Source of the DNA: an uncultured Streptococcus sp.
Lineage (GTDB): Bacteria; Bacillota; Bacilli; Lactobacillales; Aerococcaceae
NCBI GenBank assembly: GCA_916049935.1
Contig: CAJZJI010000079.1
Coordinates: forward strand, 1 to 5,143
Length of the DNA: 5,143 bases
Direction of reading: 5' to 3'
In this document: in pieces, positions 1 to 5,143 of the stretch
Layout: each line of letters opens with the position of its first letter
Position numbering within the stretch: position 1 is the first letter of the stretch
The notes under the pieces: generated by a model
Databases searched by the model: none
Seen by the model: only the letters and a program-made list of their open reading frames with translations
Told to the model about the DNA's origin: nothing
Made by a program: the position numbers and the translations under genes

Positions 1-3
1 TTA

Positions 4-11
4 TTCCTCTC
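4..11 (-). promoter_or_regulatory. Possible ribosome-binding site of the next minus-strand gene outside the window
   Basis: The minus strand reads GAGAGGAA here, a good Shine-Dalgarno-like sequence, and is followed only by TAA before the window edge. A start codon about three to six bases beyond the edge would be at normal spacing. In glg operons of this type the usual next gene is glgA (glycogen synthase). The gene itself cannot be seen, so its identity is inferred. Confidence 0.4.
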
Positions 12-39
12 GTTGCAAACAGTAGAAAGGTTTTAAGGC

Positions 40-75
40 AAAAAAGAAGCTTGAGCAATACCCAAGCTGTCTTTT
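40..75 (-). terminator. Rho-independent terminator-like hairpin downstream of glgD
   Basis: On the minus strand AGCTTG (68-63) pairs with CAAGCT (53-48), extended inward by three more pairs of which two are wobbles. The downstream arm is followed by TC and a run of six T residues (45-40). It begins 25 nt after the glgD stop codon. The upper strand also shows the stem followed by a shorter T-run (72-75), so it may work in both directions. With a probable ribosome-binding site for another minus-strand gene further downstream, it may only attenuate transcription rather than end the operon. Confidence 0.65.
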
Positions 76-92
76 ATCATTTTGAAAGTTGA

Positions 93-1205
93 TTAAACGG
101 TTTTACCTTTATCAATCACGACTTGTACTTCTTCTGTACCTGTTAAAACAGTATGTTGTTTTACCGTAACATCTTTATCAGCAATCACATACTCTAAATG
201 AGCACCTGATTTAATCACGGTATTTGAAAGAATGATACTGTTACGAACAACCGCACCTTCTTCTACGACAACATCACGGAAGATAATACTATTTTCAACG
301 GTACCTCGAATCTTCGTACCATCTCCGAGAATTGAATTCTTCACTACGGCCTTCTTACCATAGCTTGTCGGAACCGTATCTTTAACACGCGTAATCACTT
401 GAGTTCCTGAAAGGAATACATCCTGAAGATTTTCAAAATCAAGCATTTCCATATTTAAATCATAGTAATCTTTAATCGTATTTACGACTTTCAAGTATCC
501 TTTGATTTGATATGCAAACACACGTAATGTTTCAAGGTTCTTAGCGATATAGTCACGTAAGATATCTTCCCAACCAAGTGTTAACCCTTTTTTCACGATA
601 CCATTGAATAGTTCCTTCGTTAAAATATAGATTTTCACTTGTGTCGCACATTCATTGTCAGAGCCGTCGAAGTGATAAAGTGACTCATATACTTGATGGT
701 TTTTATCAAAGATAATTTGAGACTCACCTACTGTTGGTTTGCGATACGTATACGCAACAGTGATATCAGAACCAGTATCTAAGTGATATTGGAACATTTC
801 TTTAAAATCAATTTTCCCGATAATGTTTGTATCAGCTAAAATTACAAACTCTTCATCTAAATCTTGCGTATACACCATTGTATTGGCTAACGCTTCAATT
901 TTATTTTGCGGGATACGAGTTGATAAGTAGTTTGACATCGGAGTAATAATCTTCAAACCACGGTGTTTACGGTTCAAGTCCCAATCTTTTCCTGAAGCTA
1001 CATGATCGAGTAATGATTTGTAATTATGATTCGTTAATAGTGCAATATTATCGATATCTGCATGTACAAGAGAAGATAGCATAAAGTCCACCATACGATA
1101 ACGAGAAATTACTGGTAAAGCGGCTGCCGTACGATTTCTGACTAACCCTTGAAGGTCGTCATTTCTATAATTATCTGCAAACAATACACAAAACGCTTTG
1201 ATCAT
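93..1205 (-). CDS. glgD: GlgD, non-catalytic/regulatory subunit of glucose-1-phosphate adenylyltransferase
   Basis: This 370-residue protein is a paralogue of GlgC, the ADP-glucose pyrophosphorylase. The fold is visible: an N-terminal nucleotidyltransferase-like domain (about 1-250, with VDFMLSS near 39-45 matching IDFPLSN of GlgC, and GYLKVVNTIKDYYDLNMEML at 236-255 matching the Glg[14 protein letters not shown] segment), then hexapeptide-type beta-helix repeats (about 285-350). The GGQGTRL loop of GlgC is replaced by DNYRNDDLQ, and in a gapless alignment the catalytic Asp of GDH falls on Asn128 in LADTN. The EKP sugar-phosphate motif is not recognisable. In Bacillus and related genera GlgD has little activity alone and forms a complex that modulates GlgC; the same role is inferred here. 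The start chosen is ATG at 1205, with GGAGG at 1218-1214 and an 8-nt spacer. A TTG at 1220 is also in frame but lies on the ribosome-binding site itself. The gene follows the glgC stop by one base, so translation is probably coupled. Confidence 0.93.
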   Translation of the reverse strand: MIKAFCVLFADNYRNDDLQGLVRNRTAAALPVISRYRMVDFMLSSLVHADIDNIALLTNHNYKSLLDHVASGKDWDLNRKHRGLKIITPMSNYLSTRIPQNKIEALANTMVYTQDLDEEFVILADTNIIGKIDFKEMFQYHLDTGSDITVAYTYRKPTVGESQIIFDKNHQVYESLYHFDGSDNECATQVKIYILTKELFNGIVKKGLTLGWEDILRDYIAKNLETLRVFAYQIKGYLKVVNTIKDYYDLNMEMLDFENLQDVFLSGTQVITRVKDTVPTSYGKKAVVKNSILGDGTKIRGTVENSIIFRDVVVEEGAVVRNSIILSNTVIKSGAHLEYVIADKDVTVKQHTVLTGTEEVQVVIDKGKTV

Positions 1206-1218
1206 ATTAATTTCCTCC
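1206..1218 (-). promoter_or_regulatory. glgD ribosome-binding site embedded in the end of glgC
   Basis: GGAGG (1218-1214) lies within the last sense codons of glgC (Gly-Gly-Asn) and is 8 nt from the ATG at 1205. The glgC stop TAA (1209-1207) sits between it and the glgD start. This placement decides the glgD start against the in-frame TTG at 1220. It also implies that ribosomes finishing glgC can re-initiate on glgD, which would help keep the two subunits in balance. Confidence 0.85.
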
Positions 1219-2379
1219 AACTTTCGTATCTTCTTCTACCACTTCGAAATTGCCGATAGCGGTAATCATATCTTTACCAAGTTCAATTTCTTCATGGCCT
1301 ACAGTCACACCGTTTTTTACAACCGTGCCTTCTGCAATAATTGAGTTCACAACTGTTGCGCCCTCTTCAATGACTGCATTTTGCATAATGATACTTCCTA
1401 GTACCTTAGAGTTTTTACCAATCGATACTCCAGAAGAAACAATGGATTCATGAACTTTACCAAGTACAATCGTTCCATCTGAAATCATTGATTCCGTCAC
1501 TTCAGCACTTTCACCGATATATTGTGGAAGTCTTCCTTCGTGACGATAATAAATCTTCCAAGCTTTATCAGAAATATTAAAGTCTTCTTTTCGTTTGATT
1601 AAGTCCATGTTTGCTTCCCATAGACTTTCGATTGTACCTACGTCTTTCCAATATCCTGCAAATGGGAAAGCATAAATACGACGATCTTCTTCAAGTAACA
1701 TTGGAATAATGTTTTTACCGAAGTCTTTTTCACTTTCTGGATTTTCTTCATCACGAATTAAATACTCTTTAAGTACTTTCCAGTTAAAGATGTAAATCCC
1801 CATCGACGCTTTTGTTGAAACCGGATGTTCAGGTTTTTCCAAAAATTCTACGATGCGTAAATCATCATCCGTATTTAAAATACCGAAACGACTTGCTTCT
1901 TCTAGTGGGACATTAATATGAGCAACCGTCAAGTCTGCTTTTTTCTCTTTATGGAATTCAAGCATCTTGTTGTAGTTCATTTTATAAATGTGGTCCCCAG
2001 ATAAGATTAATACGTACTCTGGATCATACTGCTCGATATACTTAATATTTTGATAAATAGCATTGGCAGTCCCTTTATACCATTCCCCTGTTTTTCCAGC
2101 TGTATATGGAGGAAGAATTGTTAACCCTCCGTCTACACGGTCTAAGTCCCAAGGGTTCCCATTCCCCATGTAAGAGTTCAATTCAAGAGGCATAAACTGA
2201 GTTAACACCCCAACAGTAGAAATCCCTGAATTTGCACAGTTTGAGAGAGGAAAATCGATGATACGATACTTCCCGCCAAAAGGAACAGCTGGTTTCGCCA
2301 TATCCTTTGTTAGTACTTGCAAGCGAGTTCCTTGTCCGCCTGCGAGTAGCATTGCTACGATTTCTTGCTTTCTTGCCAT
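1207..2379 (-). CDS. glgC: Glucose-1-phosphate adenylyltransferase (ADP-glucose pyrophosphorylase), catalytic subunit GlgC
   Basis: This cytoplasmic enzyme makes ADP-glucose and pyrophosphate from ATP and glucose-1-phosphate (EC 2.7.7.27), the committed step of bacterial glycogen synthesis. All key motifs are present in its 390 residues: the nucleotide loop [10 protein letters not shown] (11-20), [19 protein letters not shown] (29-47), [12 protein letters not shown] (100-111), the catalytic/metal site SGDH with Asp129, the sugar-phosphate motif FLEKPEHP (179-186, Lys182), FGKNIIP (220-226) and [18 protein letters not shown] (243-260). The C-terminal part (about 290-365) is a left-handed beta-helix of hexapeptide repeats used for oligomerisation and allostery. 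The length matches short Gram-positive GlgC proteins. The start is ATG with GGAGG at 2392-2388 and an 8-nt spacer. It follows glgB by 15 nt, and its last codons (Gly-Gly-Asn) contain the glgD ribosome-binding site. The protein looks intact. Allosteric behaviour cannot be read from the sequence. Confidence 0.97.
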   Translation of the reverse strand: MARKQEIVAMLLAGGQGTRLQVLTKDMAKPAVPFGGKYRIIDFPLSNCANSGISTVGVLTQFMPLELNSYMGNGNPWDLDRVDGGLTILPPYTAGKTGEWYKGTANAIYQNIKYIEQYDPEYVLILSGDHIYKMNYNKMLEFHKEKKADLTVAHINVPLEEASRFGILNTDDDLRIVEFLEKPEHPVSTKASMGIYIFNWKVLKEYLIRDEENPESEKDFGKNIIPMLLEEDRRIYAFPFAGYWKDVGTIESLWEANMDLIKRKEDFNISDKAWKIYYRHEGRLPQYIGESAEVTESMISDGTIVLGKVHESIVSSGVSIGKNSKVLGSIIMQNAVIEEGATVVNSIIAEGTVVKNGVTVGHEEIELGKDMITAIGNFEVVEEDTKVGGN

Positions 2380-2394
2380 ACGTCCAACCTCCGA

Positions 2395-4248
2395 TTATTG
2401 ATTGTTAATGATATACAGTGTAGAAAACGGTGGTACATTCACCGCGAGTGTATAATCAAACCCTTTATGTGGTTTCGTAACTGTATGAAGTCCACGATTC
2501 ACCACTCCAGATCCGTTATACTTTTTAGCGTCAGAGTTGAGAGCAACTTTATAGCTTCCCCATTTTGAAACGCCAATTTCGTAATTCTTAATGTGGTTCC
2601 CTGAGAAGTTTGAGATAACAATGACTGAATCTCCTTTAGAATTCATTCTTGAGAAGACGAAGCAGTTATTCCAAACATCTTCCACCTCATGCCATCTAAA
2701 TCCTGTCCAGCCTCCGTCAAGTTGCCACAGTTCTGAATGCTTCTTGTAGAAGGCGTTTAAATCTTTCACATAGCGATGAGTCGCATCATGAATAGGATAT
2801 TTGAGTAAGAACCAATCCAATTCACGCTCTTCATTCCACTCAATCATTTGTGGAATTTCATTTCCCATGAAGTTTAATTTCTTACCAGGGTGAGCCATCA
2901 TATAACCCATGAAAGCTCGATAATTAGAAAACTTATCTTCATAAGAAACAGACGCTTTATCTAGTAACGATTTCTTTCCGTGAACGACTTCATCATGAGA
3001 AATCGGTAAAATATAGTTTTCCGAGAAGGCGTACATCATCGAGAACGTAAATTGATTATGGATACCACCTCTAAATAGAGGATCTTTCTCTAAGTAATCT
3101 AGAGAGTCATTCATCCAACCCATATTCCATTTGAAGTGGAATCCAAGTCCTCCTTCTTCTACTGGTTTGGTAACCCCAGCGAAAGCAGTAGACTCTTCAG
3201 CAATCATCATGACACCTGGATATTCATTACGTACATAATCATTCAGAGATTGAATAAATCGAATCGCTTCTAGGTTTTCAAATCCTCCATAAATATTACG
3301 AGCTGATTCTTCTTCACTTCTGCAATAGTTATAGAACAACATTGAACTTACAGCATCCACGCGAAGTCCGTCGATGTGGAATTTTTCAAGCCAAAATACT
3401 GCACTTGAATACAAGAATGAAACCACTTCTGTCTTGCCGTAATCAAATGCTCTCGTTCCCCATCCTTTATGTTCTTGGATACGAGGGTCACCGTATTCAT
3501 AGCAAGGTGTGCCATCAAATTCATATAACCCAAAAGCGTCTTTTGTAAAATGACCAGGTACCCAGTCTAAGATAATTCCGATACCTGCCCTGTGACATTC
3601 ATCCACAAAATACATAAAGTCTTCTGGAGTTCCAAATCTTGAAGTCGCTGCGAAAAATCCTGTCACTTGGTAGCCCCACGACTTATCATATGGGTATTCC
3701 GTAATTGGCAATAATTCAATATGCGTATAGTTCATCTCTTTCACATAAGGAATTAATATATCTACTAATTCACGATAAGAATAGGGATCGCCATTCTCCT
3801 TCTTCTTGAAGGAACCAAGTTCAACTTCATAAATGTTTAACGGTAGTTGAAAAGGGACGGTTCTTTGTTTCATCCACTTTTCGTCAGACCATTGGAATTC
3901 AGGAAAATCGTATACTTTAGACGCTGTTTTTGGTCTTGTTTCCGCATGGCGTGCATATGGATCTGCTTTCCATAACCAATCTCCATGATGCGGAACAATC
4001 ACATATTTATAAGCATCGTACTCTTTTACATTTGGAATTGTGATTTCATAAATCCCATTTTGATTAATACGCTCCATCTTATAATCGGTTGGTCTCCATT
4101 CACAGAAATCCCCCGTTACATAGACTTCTTTTGCATTTGGAGCCCATACGCGGAATGTACATTCGTTGTCACCTAAGAAGCTACCAAGGAAATCATAACT
4201 ATGAAAATTCCTTCCTTCATGAAATAAATATTCTGCTAGTTGTTGCAC
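2395..4248 (-). CDS. glgB: 1,4-alpha-glucan branching enzyme GlgB
   Basis: This enzyme cuts an alpha-1,4 glucan chain and re-attaches the segment by an alpha-1,6 bond (EC 2.4.1.18, GH13 subfamily 9), creating the branches of glycogen in the cytoplasm. Its 617 residues fit the short Gram-positive form, which lacks the extra N-terminal domain of the enterobacterial enzyme. The domains are a CBM48-type beta-sandwich (about 20-110, with FRVWAPNA at 32-39), a GH13 barrel (about 140-500) and a C-terminal beta domain (about 515-615). The conserved regions are complete: DWVPGHF (228-234), GLRVDAV with nucleophile Asp298, IAEEST with acid/base Glu351, and ISHDEVVHGK with Asp419 as transition-state stabiliser. 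The start is GTG at 4248, preceded by AAAGGAG at 4265-4259 with a 10-nt spacer. An in-frame TAA lies just upstream and the next in-frame ATG falls inside the CBM48 domain, so GTG is well supported. It is the first gene of the glgBCD operon. Confidence 0.97.
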   Translation of the reverse strand: MQQLAEYLFHEGRNFHSYDFLGSFLGDNECTFRVWAPNAKEVYVTGDFCEWRPTDYKMERINQNGIYEITIPNVKEYDAYKYVIVPHHGDWLWKADPYARHAETRPKTASKVYDFPEFQWSDEKWMKQRTVPFQLPLNIYEVELGSFKKKENGDPYSYRELVDILIPYVKEMNYTHIELLPITEYPYDKSWGYQVTGFFAATSRFGTPEDFMYFVDECHRAGIGIILDWVPGHFTKDAFGLYEFDGTPCYEYGDPRIQEHKGWGTRAFDYGKTEVVSFLYSSAVFWLEKFHIDGLRVDAVSSMLFYNYCRSEEESARNIYGGFENLEAIRFIQSLNDYVRNEYPGVMMIAEESTAFAGVTKPVEEGGLGFHFKWNMGWMNDSLDYLEKDPLFRGGIHNQFTFSMMYAFSENYILPISHDEVVHGKKSLLDKASVSYEDKFSNYRAFMGYMMAHPGKKLNFMGNEIPQMIEWNEERELDWFLLKYPIHDATHRYVKDLNAFYKKHSELWQLDGGWTGFRWHEVEDVWNNCFVFSRMNSKGDSVIVISNFSGNHIKNYEIGVSKWGSYKVALNSDAKKYNGSGVVNRGLHTVTKPHKGFDYTLAVNVPPFSTLYIINNQ

Positions 4249-4271
4249 TAAGCCATCACTCCTTTACGCAT
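4248..4271 (-). CDS. Possible seven-codon leader ORF overlapping the glgB start
   Basis: ATG at 4271 opens a frame reading MRKGVMA that ends at TAG 4250-4248, so the stop overlaps the GTG start of glgB by one base (TAGTG). The Shine-Dalgarno of glgB lies inside this mini-ORF. Its own upstream region has only a weak GTGAG. Translation of such a leader would bring ribosomes to the glgB start and could couple the two. It may equally be a chance overlap, since an ORF this short needs little to arise. Confidence 0.2.
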   Translation of the reverse strand: MRKGVMA

Positions 4272-4287
4272 TCGCTCACAAAAATAA

Positions 4288-4301
4288 AATAAGCGTTTTC
4301 A
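4288..4301 (-). promoter_or_regulatory. cre-like site (CcpA operator) in the glgB leader
   Basis: Reading the minus strand, TGAAAACGCTTATT matches the catabolite-responsive element consensus TGWAANCGNTNWCA at all but the last two positions, including the central CG and the TGAAA half-site. It lies about 48-61 nt downstream of the predicted transcription start, where CcpA typically represses as a roadblock. In lactic acid bacteria glycogen operons are known to respond to sugar through CcpA. Repression of glgBCD by a preferred sugar is inferred here. Confidence 0.7.
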
Positions 4302-4355
4302 TAGTTGGGATAAAAAATTAGAGAAGGTTGATTTTGAAACATTTCTCTTGTTTAA

Positions 4356-4384
4356 ATTATAACATATTTCTTAAATTTTCACAG
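4356..4384 (-). promoter_or_regulatory. Probable promoter of the glgBCD operon
   Basis: On the minus strand a perfect -10 box TATAAT lies at 4361-4356. It is preceded by TGT, giving an extended -10 TGTTATAAT (4364-4356). With a 17-nt spacer the -35 position is CTGTGA (4384-4379), which matches only three of six consensus bases. A weak -35 with an extended -10 is a common sigma-A arrangement and often indicates dependence on, or control by, an upstream-bound protein. Transcription would start near 4349, giving a leader of about 100 nt before glgB. No other equally good promoter was seen upstream of glgB. Confidence 0.75.
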
Positions 4385-4385
4385 T

Positions 4386-4444
4386 GGGTTTCATGAATTT
4401 TCTTAAAAATTTTTGTTTAATTCTCTGTACTTTTCATGAGACCC
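4386..4444. repeat. 12-bp interrupted inverted repeat between the divergent promoters (candidate operator pair)
   Basis: The arms are GGGTTTCATGAA (4386-4397) and TTCATGAGACCC (4433-4444), complementary at 11 of 12 positions with one G/T-type mismatch and separated by 35 nt. Read toward each gene, the motif is TTCATGARACCC. One copy lies immediately upstream of the glgB -35 position, and the other lies upstream of the likely promoter of the GH13 gene. This orientation and placement suggest a protein-binding site in front of both promoters. A terminator role is unlikely because the loop is long and no T-run follows. I do not recognise the motif as that of a known regulator. Confidence 0.5.
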
Positions 4445-4447
4445 GTT

Positions 4448-4480
4448 TTGGTATCACTTTTTACCGCTTTGTATTACAAT
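4448..4480 (+). promoter_or_regulatory. Possible promoter of the divergent GH13 gene
   Basis: TACAAT at 4475-4480 is a five-of-six match to the -10 consensus and would start transcription near 4487, about 25 nt before the ATG. The best -35 candidate, TTGGTA (4448-4453), is 21 nt away from it. That -35 sits at a normal 18 nt from the poorer TATTAC (4472-4477). The two readings overlap and neither is strong, so the promoter is placed only approximately. Confidence 0.4.
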
Positions 4481-4511
4481 GAACATAGATTGACAAAAAA
4501 AGGGGCCTATT

Positions 4512-5143
4512 ATGATTTTCTATCACTCACTAAAAAATAAGTATCCTTCAGGAGCAGTGACGGATAACCAAACTATTTTTATACAAGTTAAAGTTACGAA
4601 AGAGACTCGCCTCTCTTCTATCCAATTAGTACTTAAAGAAGATTTAACGCAAACAACAAGCATCTATCATCCAAGTCGTTCTACGATTGAAGCAGATGCG
4701 ACTTTATACTCATTTGAAATTTCACCATTGCATTCAGGACTATATTTCTACTACTTTGAAGTTCGTTCTGAAATCGGTACTTACTTCCTTAGCAACCATG
4801 AATTCCATGCAGTTCCTGTTCTTAACTATCATGAGATTAACAGCTGGCAATTAACGGTTTACGAAGAACAATTCACGACTCCAGAATGGTTTAAAGGCGG
4901 GATTATGTATCAAATCTTCCCTGACCGTTTCAAGAAAAGTGATAAATATAAAGCAAAAAAAGCAGCCAATGAAGAGATTCGTTTCCGTCATGATGACTGG
5001 GACGAATTGCCTCAATCGAGTATCACACATGAAAATTACAAAGCGCAGGATTTCTATCTTGGGAATTTAAAAGGCATCGAAGAAGAACTTGAACACTTCA
5101 AAGCCTTAAATGTAAATTGTATTTACTTAAATCCAATTATGGA
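4512..5143 (+). CDS. GH13 alpha-glucan hydrolase (neopullulanase/cyclomaltodextrinase-like), N-terminal part, runs off the window
   Basis: An open frame begins at ATG 4512 with AAGGGG at 4500-4505 six bases upstream. It stays open to the window end, giving 210 complete codons with no stop. Residues 1 to about 122 are rich in beta-strand and resemble the N-terminal CBM34-like domain of neopullulanase-type enzymes. The GH13 barrel starts at about 126 with the typical first strand GGIMYQIFPDRF (129-140). YKAQDFYLGNLKGI (176-189) and ALNVNCIYLNPIM (198-210) then match the conserved start of the barrel, including the family signature ending in LNPI. No signal peptide is seen, so it should act inside the cell on glycogen-derived or imported maltodextrins. 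The catalytic Asp, Glu and Asp residues lie beyond the window, so activity and exact specificity (neopullulanase, cyclomaltodextrinase, maltogenic amylase, alpha-glucosidase or amylopullulanase) cannot be decided. It is divergent from glgB and shares its control region. Confidence 0.9.
   Translation, partial: MIFYHSLKNKYPSGAVTDNQTIFIQVKVTKETRLSSIQLVLKEDLTQTTSIYHPSRSTIEADATLYSFEISPLHSGLYFYYFEVRSEIGTYFLSNHEFHAVPVLNYHEINSWQLTVYEEQFTTPEWFKGGIMYQIFPDRFKKSDKYKAKKAANEEIRFRHDDWDELPQSSITHENYKAQDFYLGNLKGIEEELEHFKALNVNCIYLNPIM

Noticed and set aside
1..36. Possible 3' end of a plus-strand gene entering from the left edge
   Set aside because: All three plus frames close within about 93 bases and the short residues show no recognisable pattern; the minus-strand Shine-Dalgarno-like site is a better reading of this edge.
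33..80. A 15-codon ORF on the minus strand after glgD (ATG at 80)
   Set aside because: It has no ribosome-binding site and lies across the terminator-like hairpin and its T-run, so it is best explained as chance.
1206..1220. A five-codon longer GlgD start at TTG 1220
   Set aside because: The TTG overlaps the GGAGG ribosome-binding site used for the ATG at 1205, the extra residues MEEIN are not needed for the fold, and no Shine-Dalgarno was seen at proper spacing for the TTG.
1250..1453. Antisense open frame over glgC, and similar short open frames over glgB (2365-2568, 3342-3548, 3985-4292)
   Set aside because: They lie opposite or out of frame with strongly conserved enzyme genes, show no recognisable domain, and are explained by the coding pattern of the real genes.
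4459..4472. A second cre-like sequence near the GH13 promoter
   Set aside because: Read on the minus strand it has three mismatches, including both bases of the leading TG; on the plus strand it has four mismatches. It is much poorer than the site in the glgB leader.
4490..4516. Perfect TTGACA at 4490-4495 with TATGAT at 4511-4516 as a promoter for the GH13 gene
   Set aside because: The spacer is only 15 nt and the -10 would cover the start codon, leaving the good ribosome-binding site and ATG outside the transcript.

Overview
The window carries a glycogen-biosynthesis locus of a low-GC Gram-positive bacterium. The codon use is AT-rich, the Shine-Dalgarno sites are GGAGG-type, a Gram-positive cre-like CcpA site is present, and a separate GlgD subunit accompanies GlgC. 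All of this points to Firmicutes, most likely Lactobacillales. A carnobacterium-, enterococcus- or lactobacillus-like host is plausible, but the genus cannot be fixed from the sequence alone.

Layout: three genes lie on the minus strand in the order glgB (4248-2395), glgC (2379-1207), glgD (1205-93). Gaps are 15 nt between glgB and glgC and 1 nt between glgC and glgD, so they form one operon. After glgD, a short region (1-92) holds a hairpin with a T-run. At the very edge is a Shine-Dalgarno-like AGAGGAA, which suggests that another minus-strand gene (glgA would be the usual neighbour) starts just outside the window. To the right, a 263-nt divergent intergenic region (4249-4511) separates glgB from a plus-strand gene (4512 to beyond the window end). 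That gene encodes the N-terminal 210 residues of an intracellular GH13 alpha-glucan-active enzyme of the neopullulanase/cyclomaltodextrinase type.

How the genes work together: GlgC makes ADP-glucose from glucose-1-phosphate and ATP. GlgD is a catalytically degenerate paralogue that probably acts as a regulatory or structural partner of GlgC. GlgB introduces alpha-1,6 branches into the growing glucan. The divergent GH13 enzyme probably hydrolyses or trims alpha-glucans, so synthesis and breakdown genes share one control region.

The control region is the most interesting part. The glgB promoter has an extended -10 (TGTTATAAT). A strong cre-like site sits in the transcribed leader. A 12-bp inverted repeat (TTCATGARACCC) has one arm placed upstream of each divergent promoter in the same orientation relative to transcription. 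A seven-codon leader ORF overlaps the GTG start of glgB. I see no mobile element, CRISPR array, RNA gene or clearly new system. The coding regions are ordinary and intact, and any novelty lies in the regulatory DNA.
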